Shown here one piece after another: positions 48,960 to 61,351 of a stretch of DNA of 64,000 nucleotides (position 1 is its first letter; each line of letters opens with the position of its first letter). A program made the position numbers and the translations under genes. Where the stretch lies: NCBI GenBank assembly GCA_930367205.1, contig OV884015.1, forward strand, positions 34,153,288-34,217,287, written 5' to 3'. The notes beneath the pieces were generated by a model. That model saw only the letters and a program-made list of their open reading frames with translations. It did not search any database and had not been told where the DNA came from. This stretch comes from Acanthosoma haemorrhoidale. Lineage: Eukaryota; Arthropoda; Insecta; Hemiptera; Acanthosomatidae.

Positions 48960-50159
48960 CGGCGCTGAAAGTAGTTTATAAATATTATACAGAAACACTA
49001 TCATATATCAACACACACTATCAGCAAGAGAGAAAGGCCTAAAAAGCAAGAGATATCACTATCTTGTAATTACTTTAGATCGAAAATTATCTAGAATACT
49101 TACATTACCCCCAGTTGGAGAGTACAAATACGAGTACTGTTCCATGAATGTTTCCACTTGTAAAATACTGGGTGCGAGTCTGAGATTTCGGGTTTCTATT
49201 AAATAATAATAACAAATTTTGTGTCCTTAAATACAAAACAAAAGAAAGGTAAATGAGTTTTGTGTTTTTATTTGGTTTTTGAGTTTAGTTAGGTTTGGCA
49301 GTACATAGTGTTTCAGCTGTTGTCTAGTGGACTATTCAAAACAAGGAGCATGACGATGAGTAATTAAAACACAATCAAATTACTCATCGCCTGTATGACG
49401 GTCGAGATTTCTAATTTAAAACTATTTTTTTTTTAAATAGATGGTAAGGGTTACTTTTACTATCATTCATTTCTCTATAGTCTACATATGTGGTTATTTT
49501 GATATTAACACTTAAAAAAAATAATTTAAAACCCACTAACGCATCACTCATTAATGCTTGTATGAATGCCGAACTGGACAAAATAAATTATATTAACTTC
49601 ATTCAAGAACAGTTACCACCTAAGAATAATCCTATGATAAAGATAGACCAGGATAACATGAAAAAAATATAAAAAACAATAAACGTTACAGGTTGAATTT
49701 ACAGCAACTTTTTGAGTAAGCTGTAAAAATAATGGCAGATTCGAAAAATAAGCATTTAATTGCTAATAACGATTTTTATTTCACTCTTTAATTGTTTAAT
49801 TGGACATGATGAGGGTGATATTATTTAATCATCATTTAGAGAGTTACTTTCATCTGAGAATCGGTTTGGGAAGTCAAACCTGAAGATACAGGATTTAAAT
49901 GCAGGAATCGGTAATTTGTCTAAGGGGCATAATTGCAAAGATCAGACGCAAGAACCAGAAAACTTTGTTCAAAGTAGGAAGATCTGAAAAGTGGAGGATT
50001 TAGGTCGGAAGAACGAGATCAGCTGAAGAATATCTTACAGACATGGTGGGTGTTAGTGATGAGAGTGTAACGATAAATTTTAAAGAAAGGATCCTACAAA
50101 TAACTAGATAGACTATTAGATATAAAAAAACTTTAAATACAATGAAGATTGGATGAAAT
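48960..50159. other. AT-rich intergenic, nothing recognised
   Basis: The frame at 49490-49672 lacks a recognisable domain. Confidence 0.45.
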
Positions 50160-50250
50160 TGCGTATATATATATAGCACCTCTGAGGATGACTGACAAAC
50201 GTAGGCTATTAAAAACGCCAAAGAAAAGCCTACGAAGAGAAACAAGCATT
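50160..50250 (+). ncRNA. Hammerhead-ribozyme-like motif, Penelope type (plus strand)
   Basis: CUGAGGA at 50182-50188 is followed by a shortened helix II region (UGACUGAC) and then AAAC, with CGUAGGC (50200-50206) pairing perfectly with GCCUACG (50228-50234) as stem III. The bases expected to complete helix II and the G of GAAA appear deleted. The minus-strand frame over this region is an artefact. Confidence 0.55.
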
Positions 50251-50429
50251 TGTGTTATTTAAAACCTAAAACAAACTTTATTGATAACTTCAATCATCAA
50301 TAATTAACATGAGGCATGGTTCATTCCTTGTTGGAACAGGATTCACGTAATACCAAGCATCCAATATACAAATTATTAATTAGAGACTAATTAATACCAT
50401 CGCAACCGAATCTAGTTTCTACATTTCTT

Positions 50430-50806
50430 TGTTTAGCAATGCTGCAACGATTCCGTTTCATACTCCTCACTTTTCAGATGAATCAGATCTTTGAGGAATT
50501 TTTAGGGAATGTAATATTTGATTGCAGGGATTTCTTAAACAGGTTCCATTTGGGACAGATAACAGGCCCATTTACAGATTTCCTTAGAACTTTAAATTGG
50601 AAAGATTTGATGCGTTTGATGTTCGAGAGTTTCGCTTCACCCTTAGTTCAAGTCTGTAGGTTCTAATTTGGTTTAAAATGGCTTTGTATGTGAGAAAGTT
50701 TGTTTTCTGATTTGAGGTGGTAATTCTTGTTGAGTAATCAATAGGGTTGTCCGACCGTCGGTTGAGTTCCTCCTATCTTTTAAGTCTCCTATTCGGGTTC
50801 CAAGTG
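50430..50806 (-). mobile_element. Jockey-type LINE fragment, diverged subfamily
   Basis: On the minus strand: TWNPNRRLKR, EELNRRSDNPIDYSTR, NQKTNFLTYKAILNQIRTYR and SRTSNASNLSNLKF. These align with the LTWNPHTRLKRQELNRRFGQ ... ENKLLIYKVILKPIWTYG part of the copy at 34052-34821 but at clearly lower identity. The plus-strand frame at 50439-50666 is its shadow. Confidence 0.7.
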
Positions 50807-51737
50807 TTTAGTAAAAAAAATAAACAGACAAAGCATACTCTGTAACCGTAAATAAACATCCAGCTTTAAACTCAATTTATCTCAATTAGAGCCGGGGATG
50901 AAGTGAGTCGACGGCAGACCAACAAAAGAGACTGATAACTCTAAAAAAAATATTCAGCATAATGGAAGGGGGCCAAGATAAATATTTTCAGTAGGAAATG
51001 ATTTATCCTTGAATCTGAAAAGGGTAAGAAGGGCTTAATTCAGCCTGGGCGGGTCTTCTAGAGCGAGGGCGCGACATTACGATGCAAATGTCGGCGACTC
51101 TTTTAACGGGTCGCTCGAGCATTTTCACCAGCTTCTGGGCAAGCCATCAGAGCCTGAATACTGAACAGTCCTCTGCTAATCAAATATTTAAAAGAAGGGG
51201 GGCTTCCATTGAATAAACATCCCAAGGCTAAGGAAGAAAACCTGCAGTGAGTAATCAGCAAGTGAGCGTTTCGAGAAGTGGGGTATAGTTCTTAAGAGGT
51301 TTTGCCTAATATTGAAAATAATGAATGAAATAATTGATAAACACCTAGCTCCAACGTAGAGGATTTCCCATAAATCAGGAATAGATCAATCATCTGAGAT
51401 TTTTAAAAATTAAACATGGGAAAAAAAAGAGTTTTCTATACTGAACTAATGAATATAATAAACAATCAATCAATAAATATATTTAGTTGGACTAATACAT
51501 TAATATTTTTTAAAAAAAATTTAAAAAAGATAAACAAAACTAATTAATATAACTGAGGGGAAAAAATAAGAAAGTCTTACCTTCATGTGACCGGTAAAGC
51601 TGATGAAAAGAATGAAATGCAGCAGTTAAAAATAAATAAGGAATATGGGGGATATGGGTCGGCTACATACAAATCTTTATTACAGTGTGATGGGGGTGTA
51701 CCCAAAGCAAGTATTGGCACAACAAAAATGTTTAACA
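50807..51737. other. Intergenic with GC-richer island
   Basis: No gene. The island at about 50880-51220 contains ATGCAAAT, TGCTAATCAAATATTTA and a CpG-containing stretch, and it carries no repeat signature. Confidence 0.4.
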
Positions 51738-52773
51738 ACAATTTTATTAAGATAAAATTACAATTTGTCTTTTATTTGGCAATAAGTAATTGAGATAAAT
51801 GTTATCATTCTTACCATATTTACAATTCATCATTCATTCAATATTTACAAAGAGCCCAGAGGCCCCCCAAGTCCACAAGGTTGTCTCCTCCCTCGCATGC
51901 GAAGGAGGAAGCGGAGTCTTGGGAAGTCCCCCACGCTCCTACGTCAGCCGCGTCACTGGATAAGAGCCAGCGGAGGCTGACCAAGAGCGCGAGAGCCACA
52001 GACGCTCAGGACATGATTAGAGAAACTGGCCAGTGCCCGGACTCCCACTGTCACGCATTTATAGTAGGTCACGAGGCCACTGCCGTTTCAGTCTCCGAGG
52101 AGGATTATAGGGGTGAGTGGTGCAGTGCAATGATTGTGCTAGGGAATTAGGGTGGTTGCATAGGTTGCTATGGAATTTTATAAACTTGGAATAGATGAGT
52201 TCAAGAATATAGGGTATATTCAGATCATTGTGAAGGGTTTTGTTGCTGACATAATAAGGGGCATTTACTATTGTTCTCAGGACTTTTGATTGAAAGGATT
52301 GGATGCGCTTGATGTTCGACTTTTTTGCTGTCCCCCATAGCTCTATTTTGTATGTCCAGATTGGCTAAGTATAACTTTGTAAATAAGTAGTTTATTTTCT
52401 ATTGAGAGATGGGATGTCCTTCGAAGTAGTCTGTACAGTTGTCCAAAGCGTCTGTTTAGTTCTTGTCTTTTTAGCCTCGTGTGTGGGTTCCATGTCAGTC
52501 TTTTGTCGAGATGGAGGCCTAAATTCCGTACTGTCTCAGTCACAGGGAGAGGAATTGAATTTAAAAAGACTGACGGACAGGACTTGCGGCAGAGGGTAAA
52601 GGTTATGTGGGAACATTTTCCTTCATTGACTTTGATTCGCCATTGGTTGCACCAATACTCGATGAAGGTTTTGGGATGCTATATCAGGGTCTGGATGGGT
52701 TGACAGGACTGCAGTGTCGTCTGCGAATGTTGTCAAAAAGGTATTGTTGGTAGAGGGGACATCAGCGGTGTAC
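51738..52773 (-). mobile_element. Jockey-type LINE fragment retaining the FADD catalytic box
   Basis: It runs from the 3' tail near 51740 to RT motif YTADVPST at its 5' break (52773). The catalytic box FADDTAVLSTHPDPDIASQN is encoded at about 52674-52727 (FADD at 52716-52727). After a small deletion it continues SHITFTLCRKSC and, in the frame 52543-52343, LGLHLDKRLTWNPHTRLKRQ and on to a frame-breaking deletion (VILSQSGHTK). A possible 7-bp duplication ACAACAA flanks it. It is the only copy in the window with FADD. Confidence 0.85.
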
Positions 52774-53164
52774 AACAAAAATAAAATATTTCTTCACTAA
52801 GACAGTCATGGTACAACTGGCCGTTCCTAAGCCAGTCTTACGTGAGCTCAGGAGAAAAAGCACGCGAAGCAGGCAGCTAATTAGAATTAACGACATATTG
52901 ATTGTTATCAGGAAGGCTTCCTGCCTGCCGGCATGAAACTCACACAGATAAAAATATATAGTTATATTACTTGAGACCGTCTGTCTAGAAACGTTTATGA
53001 ATTAGAGAATGCTCTATACTCTAATAATATTCCCTAACATTTCGTATATTCCTAACAATAATATCCAATTCGCCTAGTTATATTCTAAACGAGTAAATAC
53101 ACTAAAAAGAGACTACAATTCAATGCTATAGAACTACAACACATAAAAAAAAAATGCTCAATTT
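52774..53164. other. Short intergenic stretch with island
   Basis: Bases 52790-52940 are less AT-rich and contain CAGCTAATTAGAATTAACG. No gene. Confidence 0.4.
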
Positions 53165-53262
53165 TATTCACAGCAAAGCTTTAAAGTCTATCCATTTTTT
53201 TATTTTTAAAGTTAGTCTACGTTTTGCCTAATTCACGATCTTCAGCACTGTGTATGATGTAA
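53165..53262 (-). ncRNA. Degenerate hammerhead-ribozyme-like repeat, copy 3
   Basis: On the minus strand 53245-53222 reads CUGAAGA, a broken helix II (CGUGAAUUAGGC) and AAAA in place of GAAA. Flanking sequence (AAAGTCTAT, GTTAGTCTACG) aligns with copies 1 and 2. Confidence 0.45.
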
Positions 53263-56200
53263 AAATTTTCTTCAGCTTTCTTTCACACTATTCTAAAAAC
53301 GCCATAAACCGAATTGGTACTCTCCTTCAATCCAATAAAAATTTTCTCCTGACTGCATGGTACCGCTGGCATAGACTTCATTTATAACATAGCAAAGCAC
53401 TCAAAACATTCTTGAAAATTATAAGAGTAGCAACAATAATTTAGTATAAAGGCCTGTGCACAATGTTTCGACAAGTAACAACATTTATTAAGACATTCAT
53501 TTTATCATTAAGGGCCACATTAAATTAGTCTTTTAGCTGTAGATTTTTTTGATTCGGATTTTGTACATATAAATAAGTCGATGTTTTAGTTTTTACGTAT
53601 TGATTTTAGTTCTAGCGTTTGGCAACTATTTGTAATGAGATTGTGTAGCATAATATGTGATAAAAAATTTCTCTAAAAATAAGAAATAGTTTTATGCTAG
53701 TTGACTCTTGCTTAAGACAGAATGACGACTTATGAAGCAAAAAGTTAGTGAACTTTTCTGTATTACACATGCAAGAGATATATCGATGCCCAAAGGGTAA
53801 AACCTTGGAAGGGTTTGTGTGCTGGTTAAGTATACCGTATTCATCGACAACAATCTCTGAGGAATACACTTTTCTGTCGGAGGTTGTCGTTAATTCTATG
53901 TTAACATCGCAAATTACCCATGGCTCCTTGGACTTTCAAACGTTCAAAGTAGTTCAAACAGGCCTGCAGATGAAGGGACAGGTTTGGAGTAATTACTTGT
54001 AGCTTAGAGATCCTTGAATTGAATTGGTCTCCTGACCTCTTTCAGGCGAACCTTTTCTGCAAACATGCTCATCAAACTACCAATCAAAGCTTCAAACATA
54101 TCGAGATATTCAAATTAGTAACAAAACTATTCCTGATAACAAATAAAATCCATCTATATGCACTATACATCTACAATAACTGCTTTATGTTTTTTCAAAA
54201 TAAGTTTTAAACCCTCGAGTTTAAATTTACTGAGTAGCCTTCTCGTACCCATGTACTAATTCTTTGCACAACAGATATATTTAAATTATATCTAAAATAT
54301 ATAATAAGTTATGTCTATTAGTCTCGGGTCTGAGTCCTGAAACTAATATACAGTAATCATAAAATATGATACCTCTCACAACAACAAAGAAATATAACGA
54401 TTAATGATCGGTCTGCCCTAGGCATGAATGTGATAGAATGCAAGCCATGATTTGCAGGACAGTTTCGTATCAAATCGTATCTGATTTTATTTTTCTCGTT
54501 AGAGTAAGCCCTCCAGCCTAGAATGTTATAGGCTCCATGACTACATGTGCCATAATTAAAATTATTTACTTGCATGAGAGTACATACGATATTAACAGTG
54601 TTTCATTTTTATATGACGTTATACGAGTTAAAAATAAATGAAGAAATCTATAAAAAATAACAATAAGAATAAATAACATAATAACAACAACATAAACAAA
54701 CAAAACCTTTTATATGAATTAAAAAAAAAACAGTTTAGGTAATTAGCAGATCCAAAAGTAAAATAAACATAAAAAATTCCGATTGAGATTTATTTTTAAT
54801 TAGAAATAAGCATGATCACTGTTCAAGGTGTCTATACCTTTTATTTAAAAATAAATCAACTTGACATTATTTATTAAATGAGTTGAAATATAAAAGTTAA
54901 GACGGTATCAAGAACAGAATAGAAAGGGTCTTGAAATAAATCCTTGAAATCGTGCCAACATCCGTTTTTGATCGAATTGGACAGAATGGTAATAAATATT
55001 TATAAATTAACACGAAATCATGTGGGGTGAGTCTCAACTGTTATGAAGGTATAATCTACAGCAGGTACTTGTGGTTAATGAAATGCACCTGTTGGTTAGG
55101 AGAAAGTGAGTAAGGCCTCTTGTCTCCTAGGTGGTCTGGAAAATGGGAAACGTCCTGGCACTTAATAGCCGAGTATGATGCTAAAAACATTGCATCCCTC
55201 ACTTCGCGAACCACTTAATTCATCAAATAAATCGTAAACACATTGGTAGAGGTGTTGAAAACACGAACTCATAACCTACAAGTCCAAGGAAGAAGAATTT
55301 TTTTCCGGATTATTTACAATTAAAACGTTGACCAATCACGATTTAAATTGAAAATTAAAATATCATGAACAATTTCTAATAACACCGATTAAGTAGTCAC
55401 TGGAGTTCGTGACAGGCCCACGGAAAGTCAGCATTCTTATTTCGGCTATAAAAGGGTATTTATATAAAGACAACCTACTATTCCTGTACTAAGTTCCAGT
55501 TTCAAAGAGCGTTAAATAAAACAGAAATCTACTAAAAAAGAGGAAATCATTTTTTGCTTTATTAGCAAAAGCAATCATTAATTAAATAGTAAAAAACAAA
55601 ATTATTCCATAAATGCCGAAAACGTTAGTCTATTAGCGACTATAATCCCTAGCTCGTGTTGAAAGAACTGCAAGAGTAACAGTCTTCATCGCTGAGGCAG
55701 AAACAAATTATTCTCGATAAATACCAACCTAACCTTCAATTACTCGAGGGTTGAAAACTGCGATGATGAATTAATTTGATACAACGGTACATCCGGAGTT
55801 AATGTTGGATCGTAAACAACTGACGAAAGCTCCCGTTATTGTGCAGCGGATGCTGTCGATACGTGATTAGAAAACGCTTACCAAGCACCTCCGCCAATCT
55901 TCAACTCAGATCTCTTCAACCTGTATTTAGTGAGAATGAACATCTCCACGACTATGCAGGTAAAATTTGATGTAATTTCAACGAAATTTACAATTAATAT
56001 TCATTTTTATGTTTGCGTTAGTTGTTGTTTTTTCGAAACCAAAGCCCTCAGGGTTTCATCCGTGTCGGTCTGTCCCTTATATTATATTTCCCTGGGCAAG
56101 CTGGAGATATGGTATTTTACAAGGCGTTCACGTTTGATATTGGAAGTCATGGATGACACATGCCATATTCGTAAACATGATTAAGTCCCATATAAATTAA

Positions 56201-57197
56201 TTAATTACTTAATAATCAAAAAGAAATGTTTTCTCAATAATACTGATTAGAGTGTAAACATAAAGATTTCGACTTCCTGATTAACAATGTATGATTTACA
56301 GTTTTATTTTTTTACTATAATCACATTTATTAACATCGTGTCGCAACTTTAAGTCAGCAAATATTCTTTTTTAGAAGCATGATTGCATCAATTGGTGCTC
56401 CAATGATCCTAAAATAAAATCAGGGCTTGGAAAATAATGTGGGATAGTTAATTGGTAATAAAAAAAATAATATTTTTCTACCATTTTATTTTATACCATA
56501 AAGTAAACTTTTTAAAATCCGTTAAGGACACTGTTTCTTTTACTAGCCACTAATACTCGTCAACAAGGGTCATTGATGTCCAAAATTGACGTCTCGACCC
56601 GAAGAAATTTATTCAAATAGTTGGTATTATTTAAAATATAGATAAGTGTAATATTTTTTAATGGGTCTGCGAGTGAATGCGCCAGAAAAACACAGCTAAC
56701 GAAAAACATATAATGTCAGATACTAAACCGTGTTCAATTATTTCTCCACTAAAGAAGCAATTACGTGTGAAGTAGACCGAAGAGAAGGCTGAAGCTAGAA
56801 TACGCTTGTGAATTGACAGTCCTTGCACTTATACTAGCGAGGTCTACAGAAAGGAGACCACATCTCTTTACCGCTTATTGCTTTTCCAGCTAATTTTCAA
56901 CTGATTCACCCAATTAAATGTTTACTCATTTACACATTGTCTAATGTAAGCAATGTATTGCACTATAATAGACTCCGTGACTCGACAAAATATTTTTTTA
57001 ATTCATTAATGCGACACAAGCCCAGAAAGTAATCAAAACGTATTAGGGGTTTCTCAAAGAACCACAAAACGGCGTTCATGATGTTCGTGTTATTTTCGTA
57101 ATAAAAGAATTCAAAACGCACAGACTTTTGTCATGCACTATAATAATACAACAGTATTAGCTATGACTATTGTTCATAACTTCGAAGCAATCGCCGA
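53263..57197. other. Gene desert with one island
   Basis: No gene recognised. The many short frames are AT-driven. An island at about 55060-55210 contains GGCACTTAAT (55157-55166), a word also present, inverted, in the island at 24540. A weak tRNA-like stretch at 55242-55290 was not accepted as a SINE. Confidence 0.4.
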
Positions 57198-57693
57198 ACA
57201 CGGAAGTAGAAACAAACAGTAATTTGATTCCAATCCTTGATTGCAGAGTCAATTATGTTAATGACTGTAAAATGATTAATTTTATAAAATGAAATTATAC
57301 TTGCTATCCGATTGCACTCTGACTCATCAACATGCCCCACGAATCGAAAGTATGCTCATCGAGAAATATTAATTCGTACGCGTCTGAGTCGTGTCCGAGC
57401 CGACCTCACGACTCCTGCCACGCTACAATCGCCTTTCTCTTCGACCTATAGCGAACTCTTCGTGAACAGCAGCACAAATCACAGAATGCGGAATAAAAAG
57501 GATAAAAAAAACTACACAGAACAGAATATAGAGCAGATTGTGAATGGACAATAGAAACAACACAGAAACATAATTGGAATATGTAAATGGTAGCTTTGTC
57601 CAACACTTAATTAACAGCAGGTTATTAGTAACTTAATAAATAAGAGTAGATAATTAATATTAATCACAACACGGAAGTAGAAACAAACAGTAT
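57198..57693. repeat. 25-bp direct repeats enclosing a retroelement-like fragment
   Basis: AACACGGAAGTAGAAACAAA followed by CAGTA occurs at 57198-57222 and 57669-57693. Between them a CpG-containing stretch and a plus-strand frame (57312-57554) end in YTEQNIEQIVNGQ, similar to the frame at 23175. This suggests a piece of an LTR element's 5' interior, but the limits and identity are uncertain. Confidence 0.35.
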
Positions 57694-60401
57694 AAGTAGA
57701 GACAGAAGTAGAAACACGTTGAGGATGCGTCAGACATAAATACTATCCAGACAGTGATGGTCTGTAACTTTTCACAGATTCACTGAAATCATTCGGACAA
57801 CTTTTTTTTTTTTTTCACAGATTCATTTCTTTCCTACTTCTACAAATGGTCCCTTGTCAGTCTTCAATTTAAAAACAGCGCTCAACCAGAATTTGCATAT
57901 CTTATGTACTGTTGATTGAATGAGCCAAGATTACGCTTCAAAGTGGTGCTAAGCTTTAAATCTCCTCAACCACGCAGAAGAGTGAAAGAGTCAATCTATA
58001 TTAGATTATTTCTCACTTAAACGAAGCTTGTAAGGCTCCGCTGTTTTCATTGAAGACTAGCAAGTAGGGAAGCGAGACTACGCTTAATTCTCAATAATTT
58101 TGGCCAAAACAACACTAATTACGGAAATAAACACCGTTGTACACACTTCAATAGCAGGGATGAGCATGTTTGTCAGTGGGGATACATGTAGACACAAGCA
58201 CTACACATGCTAAGCGTTATTTCATATTCTACTTCACTGTGGATGCTATACGTGTGTTAACAATATAAATATGAAAGTAAAGCGAATAAAAAAAATCTAG
58301 AACAACAAAAGCTTTGAAATCTATATATGAAATAACTATCAAATCTAAGTTTAGCTTCAGATCCTTTTCTGGCCACTTCACACTTTTTGGCATTAGTGTT
58401 TTTTATAGCTTTTAGTCTCCGATTGCTTCGTAATTCACAATGATGGCATGTGTGCTCAGAGAGTAATAAACAATTACAAATATTGTTTTCCGTAAATGTT
58501 ATGCTTATAGATACAATACATCTATTCCAAAAACAAACTACTAACATCCTCGCTCTTGATTATGAATCGGGTCTTCATTGAAGTATATATAAATTATAAT
58601 TTAAGATAAAATAAAAACCTAACGACAAAAAAAAAATAAATAAATAAAAACAAGATGCTATTTGAAAAAGATTTCTTTAAAATATATTATTCTCTAAGCG
58701 CTTATTTTTGGGTAATATTAGTAATATTTTAAAGTAATGGATTCTCGTTATGTTTACATTTATCTATAAATTTTGGGGTTATCGCTTTTAAAATATCTAT
58801 AATCAGCTTTGGATACTCCATGTAACTTAACTATTGAAGTGTACCTTGGTTTGTCAAATATTATTCTTAGAAAGTTATTTTGGATTATTCAAAGACTGTT
58901 TATACTGGTTTGACAGGTTGTTTGGTAGAAGCTGCAACTAACTAGGTGCCGTATAAGTTAATATGGGCTTTACGTAAAACTATTTTTTGGACCCTCTGTG
59001 TCATGTATGTTTTTGGGTAAGTTAGTTTATTTTAATTATCCATCCCAACCAGCAGTGTGGCTGTAATTCAATTAGGGTGGACACCTGTAATGGATTGGGC
59101 TAAAGGGAATAATAAAGGTCAACGCTGCACTGATGTCACTAATAAGAATCTTCAGTGCGCGTGTTTAACATAATATTAAATATATTTTTCCCATTGTTTT
59201 CGATTAACATAAAATGTAATTCAATTGATTAGCTGAGTGCCTGTCATAAAAATATATGCATAGAATCATGACTCTAGCCATATTGATGACACGCTATAGA
59301 ACGGTTTACGTGATGAATTGAATTTCTTTCTGGAGGCAGCAGTACCAACACGGATCGCGGTGGCGTCCCTAATGTCAATAAAATAAAAATAAAACGTAGA
59401 GCCCCCCACCATGGCTAGTAGATAAAACTAGGAACGATAAACGGGGATGGGTGACAACACACTCGAGTTAAACTAACTTCCTGCTTCAGTTCGTTACCGA
59501 TGTTATATTAGTCACTTAGTGAAGTGAAGAAGTAAGTGTTCTTCTCTCCACTCTCACCACTCCTGGGGAGGCCATCCAAAAATAGCTGAAAAAATACATC
59601 CTGAATATTCGTAAGTAAATATAATAGTAGATAGATTCTTCTCACGATTCCGCTGCTGTTCATATGTTTGTTATAATTAAGTTCAGACTGAAAATTAAAT
59701 TTGTAGTAATTTTTTCTGAAGCCCCCAAGACGTATCCAGGTTTTTTTTTTTGCAGGAAGATATTTAAAACATAAATCAATAAATTACAACCTTTACTGGT
59801 CCAGTGATTTTTATTACAATAAAGTTATTTTAAGACAAGAAGGGTTGCATAAATGATAAAATATACTTTTGTATCACTTGAATCTTTTTCTTTTTTTTTT
59901 TTATAATTCGGGGTAACTATCCCCCTAATACTCCTCAATTCCGCCTCTTCAAAGCACACCAATTACAAATTATCATATGTATTTCATTCACTACTCGTAG
60001 TTTTTTTATCTTGTTCAAATCATCACGTTTCCTGTTTCCGTTGGATTGTCCTTTTTAACTATTGTAGCCTTTCACATTTATTAATCGGTAATATTTACAT
60101 AATATACACTCAAGATAAAATACACTGTTCTCAATAAAAAGGCATTGTTTACATGATAAGATAAATAATAATAAAAAAAAAAACTTAACAACTGTTGAGA
60201 GGAATAATGAATACAATCTATTATATTTTACAAATAAAATAGTTTCCTTTGAAAAGTGGTATTTGTTGGAGAAATCAACTACACACAGAAATCACTGCCA
60301 AGTAAAACTGGTTTTAATACTAGAGGTAAAGATAATTAGTGAATGACTTTATGAATTATCATTCCAAATATCCAATGCGGGCGTGTAATGAATAAAATTC
60401 G
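57694..60401. other. Intergenic; one balanced block unexplained
   Basis: Bases 59320-59580 are less AT-rich, with a run GTAGAGCCCCCCACCATGG and a hairpin-like TCACTTAGTGAAGTGA. It looks like part of a repeat family not otherwise represented. The minus-strand frame at 58257-58547 has no recognised domain. Confidence 0.4.
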
Positions 60402-61137
60402 ACTCACCAAACGCTCGTTTGCTCCGAAGAACAGGAAACAACACAAACACTACGCGTATGATATTGAAAAACCCGAAATTTCTCGGAAAATGTTCTTTCC
60501 TACTATTTATAGAGGTTATGTTAGGTAGGTTTCAGCGCTCCAAATACAACTTGACGTCAACAGACGAAACAACTGGTTCTCAGTGCCTTTTAAATTCACC
60601 TTCAAAACAGTTACTGAGTAATTATATTATTCCAATATAAATAATTGGCCGTTACCTCGATCGATTATTCAAAACTTGAACTAATCTTGACTAACTAATC
60701 ACTTACTTTGACGATATTTTGAAACATTTTCTGGTTGTTAACTGTTGAAAGTTTTGTTTGTGATCGATTAGTGAGGCAACTCTGCTCAATGGGAGGTGTT
60801 GTCAGCAGAGTTAAATTCTTTCTTTTTAAGTTTAAATCTTCAGAATTTGACATTTGTTTTGTCTACCAAAAGACTGCATATTCGTAAGGAGCTTTAACTG
60901 ACAGCGAGCTTTACTATATCTAACTCCATGATCCATTCTGAATGACCATTGAGGAATGGAATGTGAGTTTTAGTTTTGCTTTGTTTCGTTCTGCTTTGTT
61001 TCAAAATCACAAAGACTATTGTTTTTCAGGTAATGCGTAGCAGGGAACGAGTGCAGATAAATAAAAAACTATCTTGAATTATCATTCTCTTCAGCTCTCC
61101 TTCGATAATAATAAAAAAATAGAGCAGCTTATCAAAG
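60402..61137. promoter_or_regulatory. Putative divergent promoter between MTO1 and an unseen minus-strand gene
   Basis: On the minus strand a perfect splice donor (GTTTG/GTGAGT) sits at 60408/60407, just downstream of a CpG-richer stretch (about 60410-60560) unlike the surrounding AT-rich DNA. This suggests the first, non-coding exon of a gene transcribed leftward. A full CRE palindrome, TGACGTCA, lies at 60552-60559. MTO1 starts about 580 bp to the right. A head-to-head promoter is an inference from this arrangement; no coding exon of the leftward gene was recognised. Confidence 0.4.
60552..60559. promoter_or_regulatory. CRE palindrome TGACGTCA
   Basis: A perfect 8-bp CREB/ATF-type site lies in the CpG-richer region upstream of MTO1. 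Such sites are common in housekeeping and mitochondrial gene promoters. Function here is inferred from position only. Confidence 0.45.
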
Positions 61138-61351
61138 ATGCCACTATTTACAAATAAATTGTTTCCCTCTGGATCTGGAAGTCTACAGCTGAAGTGCCTT
61201 CTTCAAAATTTCTCTAGAAATTATTGTTTGCAATACACAAACTTTGATGTCATTGTCGTTGGAGGAGGACATGCTGGAACAGAAGCTTGTACTGCAGCAG
61301 CAAGAATGGGTTGCAAAACACTGCTCATTACCCATAAAAAAGAAACTATAG
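61138..61351 (+). CDS. MTO1: MTO1 homologue, coding exon 1 (mitochondrial tRNA uridine modification, MnmG/GidA family)
   Basis: Exon 1 encodes 71 full codons plus one base. Residues 1-35 carry several Lys/Arg and no Asp/Glu, as expected of a mitochondrial targeting leader. Residues about 36-50 hold the FAD-binding Rossmann motif [11 protein letters not shown], the start of the MnmG/GidA fold. In this family the protein works with the GTPase MSS1/GTPBP3 to modify the wobble uridine of certain mitochondrial tRNAs (established for the family). The ATG has A at -3. The exon ends at a donor reading ACTATAG/GTAATT, and joining to exon 2 rebuilds a GGT glycine codon, giving the motif run TIGEMSCNP. 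Introns of 758 and 592 bp separate the three visible exons. The gene runs off the right end of the window. A 15-codon upstream ORF (61033-61077) lies in the possible 5' leader. Confidence 0.93.

Noticed and set aside
55242..55290. TTGGTAGAGGTGTTG as a tRNA/SINE A box
   Set aside because: No acceptable B box follows at the right distance.
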